The notes under the pieces were generated by a model. It saw nothing but the letters and a program-made list of their open reading frames with translations, did not search any database and was not told the DNA's origin. Below, one piece after another: positions 42,819 through 51,124 of a stretch of 64,000 bases of DNA (position 1 is the first letter of the stretch; each line of letters begins with the position of its first letter). This stretch comes from JAWKTV01 sp041398905. GTDB taxonomy: Bacteria > Planctomycetota > Planctomycetia > Planctomycetales > Planctomycetaceae. The translations under genes were made by a program, and so were the position numbers. The stretch spans positions 222,716-286,715 of the forward strand of contig JAWKTV010000008.1 of the NCBI GenBank assembly GCA_041398905.1. Direction: 5' to 3'.

Positions 42819-42988
42819 ATTGACATCCTGCTGGCGAATTGCAAGCGGGATGGATTCAGGTTCATTCATAATCTGTCAATACGTGTCATCTGTGCCGCCA
42901 GTCGCCCCGCAAATTCGATACGACCCGCAGACTCGTTGACATCCGAACATCCTGCAAACACACAGGTTACGATTGTCAAGCCGTGTCA
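42819..42988. promoter_or_regulatory. Candidate DeoR-regulator sites (TGTCAA repeats)
   Basis: TGTCAATACGTGTCA at 42874-42888 and TGTCAAGCCGTGTCA at 42974-42988 share the pattern TGTCAAnnCGTGTCA exactly 100 bp apart. A weaker relative, TGTCAATATGGGTGATC, lies on the minus strand at 42825-42809. They stand upstream of the DeoR-type gene. Operator function is an inference. Confidence 0.45.
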
Positions 42989-43311
42989 CGATAGTATTTC
43001 GGGCGAGCGGCACCCGTTCGCGAGCCTGTTGCGCGGAGACGGTCGCGCTCCACACTTTGGCGACGCTACCGCGCGAATTCGTCAGAATCGGCTCAAGTGC
43101 GAGCTGGCCAGGCAGGCTGCGCCGCCTCACCTCCAAGGCCGGTTTGCTCGCACTCGCGGCCCGCAGTCGCGTGAAAAATCGGCGAAGGACATGACGAGGG
43201 CGTTGACCACTGCCTTGATGCCAGTAGGTTGACCAAAATACGTCCTTGCGCTGAACGCCATCATGGAATGGCGGGCGAACGCGTTCTTTACGTCCTGCGG
43301 TGTCGACTGCC
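42989..43311. other. Remaining divergent intergenic region
   Basis: About 320 bp between the repeat sites and the beta-propeller gene on the plus strand. No gene recognised; it should contain the promoter of the downstream gene. Confidence 0.4.
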
Positions 43312-44790
43312 ATGACCCATCTTCCGCCCGGGGAGACTGCTCCGGCTCGCGAACGGCCTGGCCGTAGTCCGCGTCGGCTGGCCTGGCTGGTGACGCTGAT
43401 CGCAGTGCTTGTCGCCGCCAGCTACTTCGGCTTTCAAACGTGGGCACGGTCGCTTGATGGCGAGCCGATCGAGGCGACGGCGAACGGTCTGCAAGTCGGT
43501 CCGTTGACCGAGCGGACCGAGCTGCGATCGCTGCCGACGACCGTCGGTACGGCCGATGCCAAGGACGTCTGGCCGAACCTGTTCGGTCCGCAGCACAACA
43601 GCGAAGCGCCGGATGTCGAGCGGACTCCGGCCCCCTGGCCGGAAGATGGTCCGCGGGAGCTATGGCGGGTTCCCAGCGGGGCCGGCTACAGCTCGCCAAT
43701 CGTCTGGGGCGACACCGTGATTCACTGCGAACGCGTGGACGACGAAGAACTGGTGATCGCGCTGGCTCTCGACGACGGCCAGCCGCGCTGGGAGCACCGC
43801 TACCGGACGGATTTCGTATGCGGATCGCATTACACCAACGGCCCGTACGCCACCCCGGCCACTGACGGTGAGCTGGTCTTTACGCTGGGGGCCTCGGGAC
43901 AACTGCACTGCCTGCGGCTGGCCGATGGTGAGGTGGTGTGGCACCGCGATCTTGCGTCCGAGTTCCAGGTCGCAACCGAGATCTTCGGAATGGGTCACAG
44001 CCCGCTGTTGTGGGGCGACAAGCTGATCCTGAATGTGGGCGGCGCCGTGCCCGACTCGGGGGTGATCGCTTTCGACAAGCGGACGGGCGACATCATCTGG
44101 CAAGCCACCGACGATCGATTCAGCTACGCCACTCCACAGCCGGCCCGCATCCACGATCGCGACTGGCTGTTCGTGCTGACTCGATCGGGGCTGGTGCTGC
44201 TGGATCCCGAAACCGGCAGCGAGCAATGGACGATTCCTTATCTGTGCAAGATGCCGGACGCTTACGCCGCCGTCACGCCGCTGGTGCATGGCGACGTAGT
44301 CATGATCTCGATTCTGGGGACTGGAACGAAGGCGATTCGTGTGCTGCCCGATGGAAAGTACGAGGAACTTTGGGAGTCGAAGCGGAACCTCACCAGTCAG
44401 TACACGCCGCTGATTTGCGTGGACGGATTCGTTTACGGAGTCCATGCCCTCGACAACAGCTTCCGCTGCGTCGATCTCCTGTCCGGCGAGTTGAAGTGGC
44501 GGTGGAAGTCCGACCTGCAGAACTGTAAGGCGATTCGCGTCGGCTCGCGGCTGGTCCTGTTCGGCGAGTACGGACACCTGGGCCTGATTGATCTCAATCC
44601 GGAACAGCTCGTGCAGCACAGCCTGACGGCCCAGAGCATGCTGGCCGACGATTCCCGCTGCTACAGCGCCCCCGCTTTAGCCGGAGACCGGCTGCTGCTC
44701 CGCAACGAGTCGGCCCTGGTGTGCGTGCAACTGCCCCCGATCAGCCCGACCGGTTCACTCGGCAGCGATTCCGAGGTCGCGGCCCGATAA
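43312..44790 (+). CDS. PQQ-type beta-propeller protein
   Basis: Protein of 492 residues (ATG 43312) with one N-terminal membrane segment (LAWLVTLIAVLVAASYFGF) and a beta-propeller of PQQ-like repeats with the signs G-x-hydrophobic-x-A-D-G or D-x-x-T-G: LVIALALDDGQPRWEHRY, LHCLRLADGEVVWHRDL, VIAFDKRTGDIIWQATDD, LVLLDPETGSEQWTIPY. Such proteins are common as BamB-like or uncharacterised exported proteins in planctomycetes. No heme or PQQ ligand set is evident, so an enzymatic role is not supported. It follows the DeoR gene on the other strand. A hairpin at 44839-44863 lies after its end. Confidence 0.85.
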   Translation: MTHLPPGETAPARERPGRSPRRLAWLVTLIAVLVAASYFGFQTWARSLDGEPIEATANGLQVGPLTERTELRSLPTTVGTADAKDVWPNLFGPQHNSEAPDVERTPAPWPEDGPRELWRVPSGAGYSSPIVWGDTVIHCERVDDEELVIALALDDGQPRWEHRYRTDFVCGSHYTNGPYATPATDGELVFTLGASGQLHCLRLADGEVVWHRDLASEFQVATEIFGMGHSPLLWGDKLILNVGGAVPDSGVIAFDKRTGDIIWQATDDRFSYATPQPARIHDRDWLFVLTRSGLVLLDPETGSEQWTIPYLCKMPDAYAAVTPLVHGDVVMISILGTGTKAIRVLPDGKYEELWESKRNLTSQYTPLICVDGFVYGVHALDNSFRCVDLLSGELKWRWKSDLQNCKAIRVGSRLVLFGEYGHLGLIDLNPEQLVQHSLTAQSMLADDSRCYSAPALAGDRLLLRNESALVCVQLPPISPTGSLGSDSEVAAR

Positions 44791-44838
44791 CGACTCTCCG
44801 ATCGACTGGTTTGCCTGAGTCGCCTGTTGAAGAACTCG

Positions 44839-44863
44839 CCGGACGGACTTCCAGTCCGTCCGG
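44839..44863. terminator. Perfect 11-bp hairpin between convergent genes
   Basis: CCGGACGGACT-TCC-AGTCCGTCCGG lies between the convergent beta-propeller and GHMP kinase genes. It has no T-run on either side, so bidirectional termination is only possible; it may instead be a dispersed palindrome. Confidence 0.5.
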
Positions 44864-44947
44864 GAACGCACGAAACGACCCGATTCTCTACCGGGGGGCC
44901 ATCGGCAGGCTGCCTGTGAAACGTGCTTCAACGGGCTGCTCGAGACC

Positions 44948-45976
44948 TCATCGCGAACGATCGCCGAGAATCGTCGGTCGAATGACGTTGCAGCCAAGTT
45001 CACCCAGCCGCCGCTTCAGCTTGGCGAATGTGGCGTCGTCCGGGCAGACTCCAACGATCGCGCCGCCCGATCCGGCGAACTTGGCGGAGCACCCCGTGCT
45101 GCGGGCCGCTTCGATCATCGCCACATGGTCGGCGTTGAGCTTCATGATCGATCGACGGGTGTCGAAGTTGGCATCCAGCAGGCGGCTCATCTCGGAAACA
45201 TCGGCGGCCGCAAGAGCCTGTCGGAACTCTTCGGTCAGTTCGGCGAAGCGTCGCATCGCAGCATGCACGTCGGCATCGCCCGCTTCATACCTGGCCCGCA
45301 ACGGATTGTGGACCACATACGTCGGCTCGCCCACGTCCGCGCTGTACGAAAGATACAGCGGCGGCAGCTTCGTCGCGTCAAGCGGCTCGTAGACGCCGTA
45401 GGCGAGATTGAACTCGGGGTCGACGCGCTCGCGGGACTTGTCGAAGTCCATGTAGACCGCCCCCTCGTAGACCTGAATCACCCGATCCTGCAAGCCGGCT
45501 GAGATCCCCAGTTCGTGACGTTCCACGTCCAGCGCCAGCGAAGGCTGGATTTCCGGCGGGATATCGACGCCGTAGAACTCGATGAGCGCCCGCAGCGTGG
45601 CGACGATGATGGCGCTCGAGCCCGCCAGCCCGACCTGACGGGGAATGTTGCTTTCGTAGCGGATCGAGAAGGTCCGCTGATGCAGCGGCAGCCGTTTCCG
45701 CTCGCAATAGTCGACGAAGCGTTTGATCGTCGACTTCACCAGTCGGATGCCGCCGTAGTAGCCATGCAACCGCACATCGCGCACCAGCTCCTGCACGGAG
45801 TCGAACTGGCTGTGTTCGTCCTGACTCCAGACGATCTCGATCTTCGGCCAGTCGTACAGCGTGACACGGGCGGCAAAGTCGCGAACGATGATCGAGATCG
45901 TCTTGCCGTTGTATCCGTCGGAGGGGTTGCCGATCAGTCCGGCCCGGGCGAACGCATGAGTGCGGATGATCTGCAT
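44948..45976 (-). CDS. GHMP-family sugar kinase (glucuronokinase-like)
   Basis: GHMP kinase of 342 residues with the ATP-binding signature PRQVGLAGSSAIIVATLRAL (PxxxGLGSS region) and the N-terminal HAFARAGLIGNPSDGYNGKT. The C-terminal motif CSAKFAGSGGAIVGVCPDD is also intact. The pattern recalls plant glucuronokinase, which makes glucuronate-1-phosphate; fucokinase is an alternative. It lies 95 bp downstream of galU on the same strand, so the pair could feed UDP-sugar synthesis. Substrate specificity is inferred, not shown. Confidence 0.8.
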   Translation of the reverse strand: MQIIRTHAFARAGLIGNPSDGYNGKTISIIVRDFAARVTLYDWPKIEIVWSQDEHSQFDSVQELVRDVRLHGYYGGIRLVKSTIKRFVDYCERKRLPLHQRTFSIRYESNIPRQVGLAGSSAIIVATLRALIEFYGVDIPPEIQPSLALDVERHELGISAGLQDRVIQVYEGAVYMDFDKSRERVDPEFNLAYGVYEPLDATKLPPLYLSYSADVGEPTYVVHNPLRARYEAGDADVHAAMRRFAELTEEFRQALAAADVSEMSRLLDANFDTRRSIMKLNADHVAMIEAARSTGCSAKFAGSGGAIVGVCPDDATFAKLKRRLGELGCNVIRPTILGDRSR

Positions 45977-46071
45977 GGCGGCGACTCAGATTGATCGTCG
46001 GAGTGGGAGGGCGGACTCGACCGGAACCTCTGGAACAGGCTCCCGCCGGTGATGAAGTGCGGAACGCTGGC

Positions 46072-46980
46072 TCAGCCTCCCGCAAACCGCCCGTTGGCCA
46101 GCGTCTTCAGGTACTCGCGAACCATGTCGCCATGCTCCTCATCGGCCGCGGCGAAGTCGATGAATGCGCGGAAGTAGCTGGCGAAGTTGCCGATGTCGTA
46201 GCGGCTCTCACCGGGCGGCAGCCGGACACCAATCCCGCTGCCCGGGCGATCCTTCAGCAAAGCCCGCATCGCGTCGGTGAGCTGAATCTCGTTCCCCTTC
46301 CCGCGTTCCGTTTTCGCCAGGTAGTCGAAGATCGACGGCTTGAAGACATACCGTGCAGCCACGGCGAGCAGGCTGGGAGCTTCGTCCGGCGATGGCTTTT
46401 CGATGACGTCGGTCAGCTCGAAGACATCGTCGCCCAGCGCGATGCCGGGCTGGGCGATGCCATAATGCACGACGTCCTCGCGGCACTTCAGTTCTTCGAA
46501 GGCGACGACGACTTCGGCGTCCCGCTCGTTGCAGAGGTCGACCATCCGCTGGACGACCCGGGAATGCCCATGCAGGCCGAGGATCGAATCACCGAGCGCG
46601 ACGACGAACGGCTCGTTGGTGACGAACGGGGCCGCGCACAACACCGCATGCCCCAGGCCCAATTGCTCCCGCTGCCTCGTATAGGCATACTGCAGGTTGT
46701 TCCGCTCGAACTCGAGCGCGGCGAGCTGGTCCTCTTTGCCGCGGGTTCGCAGGAACTCGATCAGCGGCTGGTCGACATCGAAGAAGTCTTCGATGGAGCC
46801 CTTACCATGTCCGGTCACAAACAGCAGTCGCTGCATGCCGGAGTTCGCCAGTTCTTCGACGACATACTGCACCACCGGCTTACGACCGATCGGCAACATT
46901 TCCTTCGGCTGACTCTTCGTCGCCGGAAGGAGTCGGGTTCCCAATCCCGCCACGGGAACTACTGCCAGATTGATGCTCAT
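46072..46980 (-). CDS. galU: UTP-glucose-1-phosphate uridylyltransferase
   Basis: Enzyme of 302 residues that makes UDP-glucose. Motifs: VVPVAGLGTRLLPATKSQPK, EMLPIGRKPVVQYVVEEL, FVTGHGKGSIEDFFD, VVALGDSILG, VHYGIAQPGI, VIEKPSPDEAPS, YVFKPSIFDYL. Length and order fit GalU. Start at ATG 46980 with the normal MSINLAVVPVAGLGT start. It precedes the GHMP kinase in the same direction. Confidence 0.95.
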   Translation of the reverse strand: MSINLAVVPVAGLGTRLLPATKSQPKEMLPIGRKPVVQYVVEELANSGMQRLLFVTGHGKGSIEDFFDVDQPLIEFLRTRGKEDQLAALEFERNNLQYAYTRQREQLGLGHAVLCAAPFVTNEPFVVALGDSILGLHGHSRVVQRMVDLCNERDAEVVVAFEELKCREDVVHYGIAQPGIALGDDVFELTDVIEKPSPDEAPSLLAVAARYVFKPSIFDYLAKTERGKGNEIQLTDAMRALLKDRPGSGIGVRLPPGESRYDIGNFASYFRAFIDFAAADEEHGDMVREYLKTLANGRFAGG

Positions 46981-47128
46981 GACTGCGCTTCTCTGAGGGC
47001 TGACGCTGTTTCGTGACTTGGCGGCTGGCTCCCCTCTGGCCGATCCCGGCCTGAGGAAAGCCGCCGCTTCATTGACCGCCACAGAACTGTTTCGCCAACC
47101 GGCTTCGTCTCCCCGATGCCATCCGACT

Positions 47129-47326
47129 CTATTTCGCGGTCGACTTGGGATCGACCTGGGACTTCTCCCGCTGGATGGCATCATAGATTTCCTGCCGGTG
47201 GACAGGAACATGGGACGGGGCCTGAATGCCCAGTCTCACCTTATCTCCACGGATGTCGACGATCGTGATCACCACGTCGTCGCCAATCATGATACTTTCA
47301 TCGCGATGTCTTGAGAGGACCAGCAT
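47129..47326 (-). CDS. csrA: Carbon storage regulator CsrA
   Basis: RNA-binding post-transcriptional regulator of 65 residues. MLVLSRHRDESIMIGDDVVI, TIVDIRGDKVRLGIQAPSHV and VHRQEIYDAIQRE are the standard sequence, including the RNA-contact region GLSRxxxE-like N-terminus and VHRxE. Start at ATG 47326. It lies upstream of galU on the same strand, about 150 bp away. The Lys-rich tail is normal. Confidence 0.97.
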   Translation of the reverse strand: MLVLSRHRDESIMIGDDVVITIVDIRGDKVRLGIQAPSHVPVHRQEIYDAIQREKSQVDPKSTAK

Positions 47327-47747
47327 GGCATTCACTCCGTTGGCGTTGGGCGGATATTGATGGCGACCGTCCGTCGTGAACGATCGATCGGGGACTTCTG
47401 AGGTGGCCGGAGCTGCTCGCGACAATGTCGATTCGCCCCTTCAACGGAGCCGCACTCAAGCGTTGAGCGCGTCGACCACGATTGCACCACACCACCGTGC
47501 CCTATTCATCGAATGTTAAGTGTCGCGATTCCGCCGCGAATTTGGGAGTTTTCGGCGAGATGCACAGACCGCCCACGACTCTGCGGGACGTAACGGTTAG
47601 TCGGCTTGGCGACCGCGATGGCCGATGCGAAGATGCCTCCGCAGGCCCATCCCAGCGCGGTGGTTCAATGCCGTCACAGTCTCAGGCATGCACGGACCGC
47701 ATGCCGCCCTGACCAACCAGGACCTTCCAATCAAAGATCAACCTCGC
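47327..47747. other. Divergent intergenic region
   Basis: About 420 bp between csrA (minus) and the cupin gene (plus). No gene or clear structural RNA recognised; CsrA-related small RNAs would carry repeated GGA loops, and no cluster of these is obvious here. Confidence 0.4.
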
Positions 47748-48158
47748 ATGTCCCCGTTCGTCACGATGCAGCTGCGGTCGTCTCCGAAAGTGACGGCCCC
47801 CGATGGGAGCGACGTTCACATCCTGCCGGGACTCACTGGAGGCGGAATGGCGCACTTTCAACTCCCCGCCGGCCAGGTCACCCGAGCGGTCGAGCACCGG
47901 ACCGTCGAGGAGATCTGGTACGTCGTGTCTGGCGAGGGCGAACTATGGCGTCGCATGGAAGGCACGGCCGAAGTGACTTCACTGAGGGCGGGCGTCGCCG
48001 TGACGATTCCGCTCGGGACGCAATTTCAGTTCCGGACAACGGGCAGCGAGCCGCTGCAAATCATCGCGATCACCATGCCACCCTGGCCGGGTGAAGGGGA
48101 AGCCATGCTTGTTAATGGCTGCTGGGAACCGACCGTCAGCGAGTCGGCCCCCTGCTAG
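47748..48158 (+). CDS. Cupin domain protein
   Basis: Protein of 136 residues (ATG 47748, MSPFVTMQLRSSPKVTAPDG) with a single cupin_2 barrel: HFQLPAGQVTRAVEHRTVEE, IWYVVSGEGELWRRM, VAVTIPLGTQFQFRTTG. The first metal motif G(X)5HXH is degenerate (VEHRT...EE) but the second, PxGxxHxx-type, is changed to PLGTQFQF, so metal binding is doubtful. Function unknown; no operon partner is visible. Confidence 0.8.
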   Translation: MSPFVTMQLRSSPKVTAPDGSDVHILPGLTGGGMAHFQLPAGQVTRAVEHRTVEEIWYVVSGEGELWRRMEGTAEVTSLRAGVAVTIPLGTQFQFRTTGSEPLQIIAITMPPWPGEGEAMLVNGCWEPTVSESAPC

Positions 48159-48255
48159 GGAGCGTCAGCCACAGCGTGCGGCGTCCAACGCTGCGACCAC
48201 AGGGTCGACAAGGGCGCCCTTGCGTCAATACCGACCGATGCGACCAGCTTGGCGG

Positions 48256-48453
48256 TTATCGCACCCAGTACCACGTCACGACGGTCGACAAAGCCATGAC
48301 GATGACCGTGTAGAAGAAAAAGACGGAGAGCAATTTACAGATGCCGCGACCCGCTTCCACATCGGCAGCGGCGAACTCGCGCAACTCAGCGGCATCAAAC
48401 AGCGGGGCCGTATCATCGGACATATGCGCTGGTGTCGTGGCGGTGTCAGTCAT
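48256..48453 (-). CDS. Small membrane protein of unknown function
   Basis: Protein of 65 residues ending in one membrane segment (KLLSVFFFYTVIVMALSTVV, then TWYWVR). The N-terminal half (APLFDAAELREFAAADVEAG) is acidic and polar. Start at ATG 48453, or at the second ATG 48423. Short C-terminal tail-anchored proteins of this kind recur in planctomycete genomes, so it is a plausible real gene, but no family is recognised. Confidence 0.5.
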   Translation of the reverse strand: MTDTATTPAHMSDDTAPLFDAAELREFAAADVEAGRGICKLLSVFFFYTVIVMALSTVVTWYWVR

Positions 48454-49076
48454 CGCTCGTCGTCGTCAGTTCCGTGTGATGTGCAATCATTTGCTCGAAC
48501 CACCGCAGACGCGGAGGTTGCGCCGAGACTCGCGACGCCCCGACATTCTTGAAAGTTCGGCCGTCACTGTCGAGTCCAGCCCCGCTGCCGCTGCGGAGAT
48601 TCCGATTCCGGTACCCCTCATCTCCGCAGAGGCTGCCGGTTCGACCCGACTGGCGACTGCGTGCAGAAGAGTCGTGGCATTAGGAGACCGAGGTGTTCAC
48701 TGCGAAATCGCCCCGATTTCGCCGGACTAGCCGCTACGACCCCCAAATTCTGCCTGAACGGCGGCCCGTTGTCAGCAGGAATGGACCGTCGGATCGGGAA
48801 ACTGGATCACTGCTGGAGAACCGTGACCTAGGTTCGTATGCGGAGTAAGGGGCGGGCCAGGTCCTGAGTCAGGGCGGCTGTTGTGTGCGTCGACAGTCTC
48901 CCGTCTCGCGGACCATACGCGGCGAGCCAACCCGGTGACCTCCTCCGCGGTGTTTCCCATCGTGCTTCGCAGCGAGCGCAACCGCGGCGGCTGGTTTCCC
49001 GAATGGGAAGCCGGCATCGGGATGGCCAGTCCCGAGCCGCCAATTCCAACTGGCATCCCCTGCCTGCACAATACCT
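48454..49076. other. Gap before the signalling cluster
   Basis: More than 600 bp with no recognised gene. Open frames on both strands lack family resemblance. It probably contains the promoter of the chemosensory operon. Confidence 0.45.
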
Positions 49077-49637
49077 ATGGCCAGTTCGTCCCTGCGCGGT
49101 CGACCAACGCACTGCATTTTCCGACGTGGCGACACCTGGTGCGCGGTGCCTGCGGAGTCTGTCCGCCGCGTCATGCCGCGTCCCACCCTCGTCGTCGTGC
49201 CGCACTCCCCCCCGGTGCTGGTTGGGCTGTGTCACGAACTCGGCAGCTTCATGCCGGTGCTGCGTCTCGACGAGGCGATCGGCCATCGCGGCTCGCGTGA
49301 AGAAGCGATGATGCTCGTGATCGACACTCCGGGCGGAACCTGGGGACTGGTCGTCGACGAAGTCGACTCTCTGGCACCACTGGAAGCCTCGACCGCTGCC
49401 GAGCAGCCCGACGAATCCGGCTGGGCCGGCGTGCTCAACGGCTGGGGAGTCCACCGAGACGAGGTCGTGCGGATCATCGACCCGGCACGCTTCCGCGAAC
49501 ACGCGGGCCGCGAACTCGAACGCCCCGCCCCCATGGCAGCCGGCTGGACCGGAACTGCACGTTCCGCCACACCGGACAGCCGCGCGTTCGCTGGCGAACA
49601 GAGTTCCGATTCCGCGTGGCGAGCGATCACGAGCTGA
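49077..49637 (+). CDS. CheW-like coupling protein
   Basis: Protein of 186 residues with a CheW/SH3-like domain: HCIFRRGDTWCAVPAESVRR, PVLVGLCHELGSFMPVLRLD, MLVIDTPGGTWGLVVDEVDS, HRDEVVRIIDPARF. CheW proteins link receptors to the CheA kinase. A polar C-terminal tail of 40 residues follows the domain. Start ATG at 49077; the exact start is uncertain because the region upstream has no clear ribosome-binding site. First gene of the signalling cluster. Confidence 0.82.
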   Translation: MASSSLRGRPTHCIFRRGDTWCAVPAESVRRVMPRPTLVVVPHSPPVLVGLCHELGSFMPVLRLDEAIGHRGSREEAMMLVIDTPGGTWGLVVDEVDSLAPLEASTAAEQPDESGWAGVLNGWGVHRDEVVRIIDPARFREHAGRELERPAPMAAGWTGTARSATPDSRAFAGEQSSDSAWRAITS

Positions 49638-49732
49638 TTCAACGCTGCCCGTCACGCGCTCTCCGCTGCGGTGGTCACCCGACCGAGACGGACGATTCTC
49701 GAGTCTCACATCTCGCACAGTCTGCAATCACC

Positions 49733-51124
49733 ATGAACGTCACGTACCGCCAGCTCTTGGTTTTCTCACATTCGATGGCCGTGGTGCTGACGGCGATCGT
49801 GTGCGTCTCGGCACAGTTTTTTGGACTCGAAAGTCTGTGGGGCTACCTGATCCTGCTGTCGGTCATCGCCGGCGGGGCTGGCTTCGCCACAGTTCACTGG
49901 ATACGGGAGCGACTGCTCGGACCAACCCGCTTTGACGCCGACCTGCCGCTGGAGTCCGGCATCCCGGAACTGGATCGTCTCGCCAGCACCTGGAGTGAAC
50001 TTCGTCGACGCGAGCAGACCCAGTGGGGCGAGGCGGAGCAACTGCTCGATCGCATCGTGCCAACTCGGGCGTTCATCGCCGACCCCTCTACGGCCGAGCC
50101 GCCTGGCCGGGCGCTGACCACAGCGCTGGGGCAACTCGCTCAAGCCGTCGCCACGCGGTCCGCGGCGGTGTCGCAACTCGCCGGGGAACTGACTCAGCAG
50201 GCGATCGAGGCCCGTGAGCACTCGCGGGCGCAGTCGACCGACATCGATCACATCAAGTCAGGCGTCAACGAGCTTGATGAGCAGATCGAAACCATTGGCC
50301 GCGAGCTGGCCCGCGCCAGCAGCGGAACCACCGCAGCTCGTGAAGCCGTCGGTGCCGGGCAATCCCTGATCGCGCGACTGGTCGAGGGACTCGAAACGAT
50401 TGGTGACCGAGCGGAAATTGGAGAACGCCGTGTTATCTCACTGGCTGAGCGGTTCCACGAAATCGAGTCGATTGTCGACACGATGTCTTCGATTTCCGCA
50501 CGGACCGACCTGCTCGCGCTGAATGCGGAGATTGAAGCGGTGCGGGCAGGGCAGCAGGGCGGGGGCTTCGCGGCGGTCGCGGAAGAGGTACGCAGGCTCG
50601 CCGAGCGGACCGCTTCCGCCTCGCGGGAGATCGCCGCCATCATCGACGCGATGCAGATGGAAACCAAGGAAACCATCTCGTCCATGAACGACGAGCGGCG
50701 TCAAGTGCGACAGGAACTCGATCGAGTCAACTCGGCGAGTGAGACGCTGACGAGCGTGGACGGACGACTGGAAGCGGTGCTCGACAGTCTCGGTGAAATC
50801 GAGTCGGCGACGGCGCGGCAGCTCCCGAGTTCGCGGGACATCGCGGAGTGCGGCAGGCGCATCGCCGATCGAGTCCAGCAGCAGCGGGACGACGTGACGC
50901 GCCGCAACGAGGTTGGCGAGCAGCTCGGCATCGCCTTGCGAGAACTGGAGGAGCAGTTGACACCCTTGTTTCGCGGCCCGGGAGCGGGATCAAACACCGG
51001 GATGCGATCGAGTCCCGCGACGGCAATCCGCGCTCCGGGCAGCGGAAGTCCGGCGGCGGGCCGCAGACCGGCACAGGCAGTATCGCCGGCTGTCGCCGCG
51101 ATGATCGCGGGAGGCAAGCAATGA
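49733..51124 (+). CDS. Methyl-accepting chemotaxis-type receptor
   Basis: Protein of 463 residues with two closely spaced N-terminal membrane segments (YRQLLVFSHSMAVVLTAIVC, SLWGYLILLSVIAGGAGFAT) and no sizeable periplasmic sensor. A long coiled-coil signalling domain follows, with the hairpin tip region VDTMSSISARTDLLALNAEI and EAVRAGQQGGGFAAVAEEVR, RLAERTASASREIAAIIDAM. The C-terminus ends in a disordered Ala/Gly/Pro-rich tail. The stop overlaps the ATG of the CheA-like gene (ATGA). The lack of a sensor domain suggests it senses membrane or internal state. Confidence 0.92.
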   Translation: MNVTYRQLLVFSHSMAVVLTAIVCVSAQFFGLESLWGYLILLSVIAGGAGFATVHWIRERLLGPTRFDADLPLESGIPELDRLASTWSELRRREQTQWGEAEQLLDRIVPTRAFIADPSTAEPPGRALTTALGQLAQAVATRSAAVSQLAGELTQQAIEAREHSRAQSTDIDHIKSGVNELDEQIETIGRELARASSGTTAAREAVGAGQSLIARLVEGLETIGDRAEIGERRVISLAERFHEIESIVDTMSSISARTDLLALNAEIEAVRAGQQGGGFAAVAEEVRRLAERTASASREIAAIIDAMQMETKETISSMNDERRQVRQELDRVNSASETLTSVDGRLEAVLDSLGEIESATARQLPSSRDIAECGRRIADRVQQQRDDVTRRNEVGEQLGIALRELEEQLTPLFRGPGAGSNTGMRSSPATAIRAPGSGSPAAGRRPAQAVSPAVAAMIAGGKQ

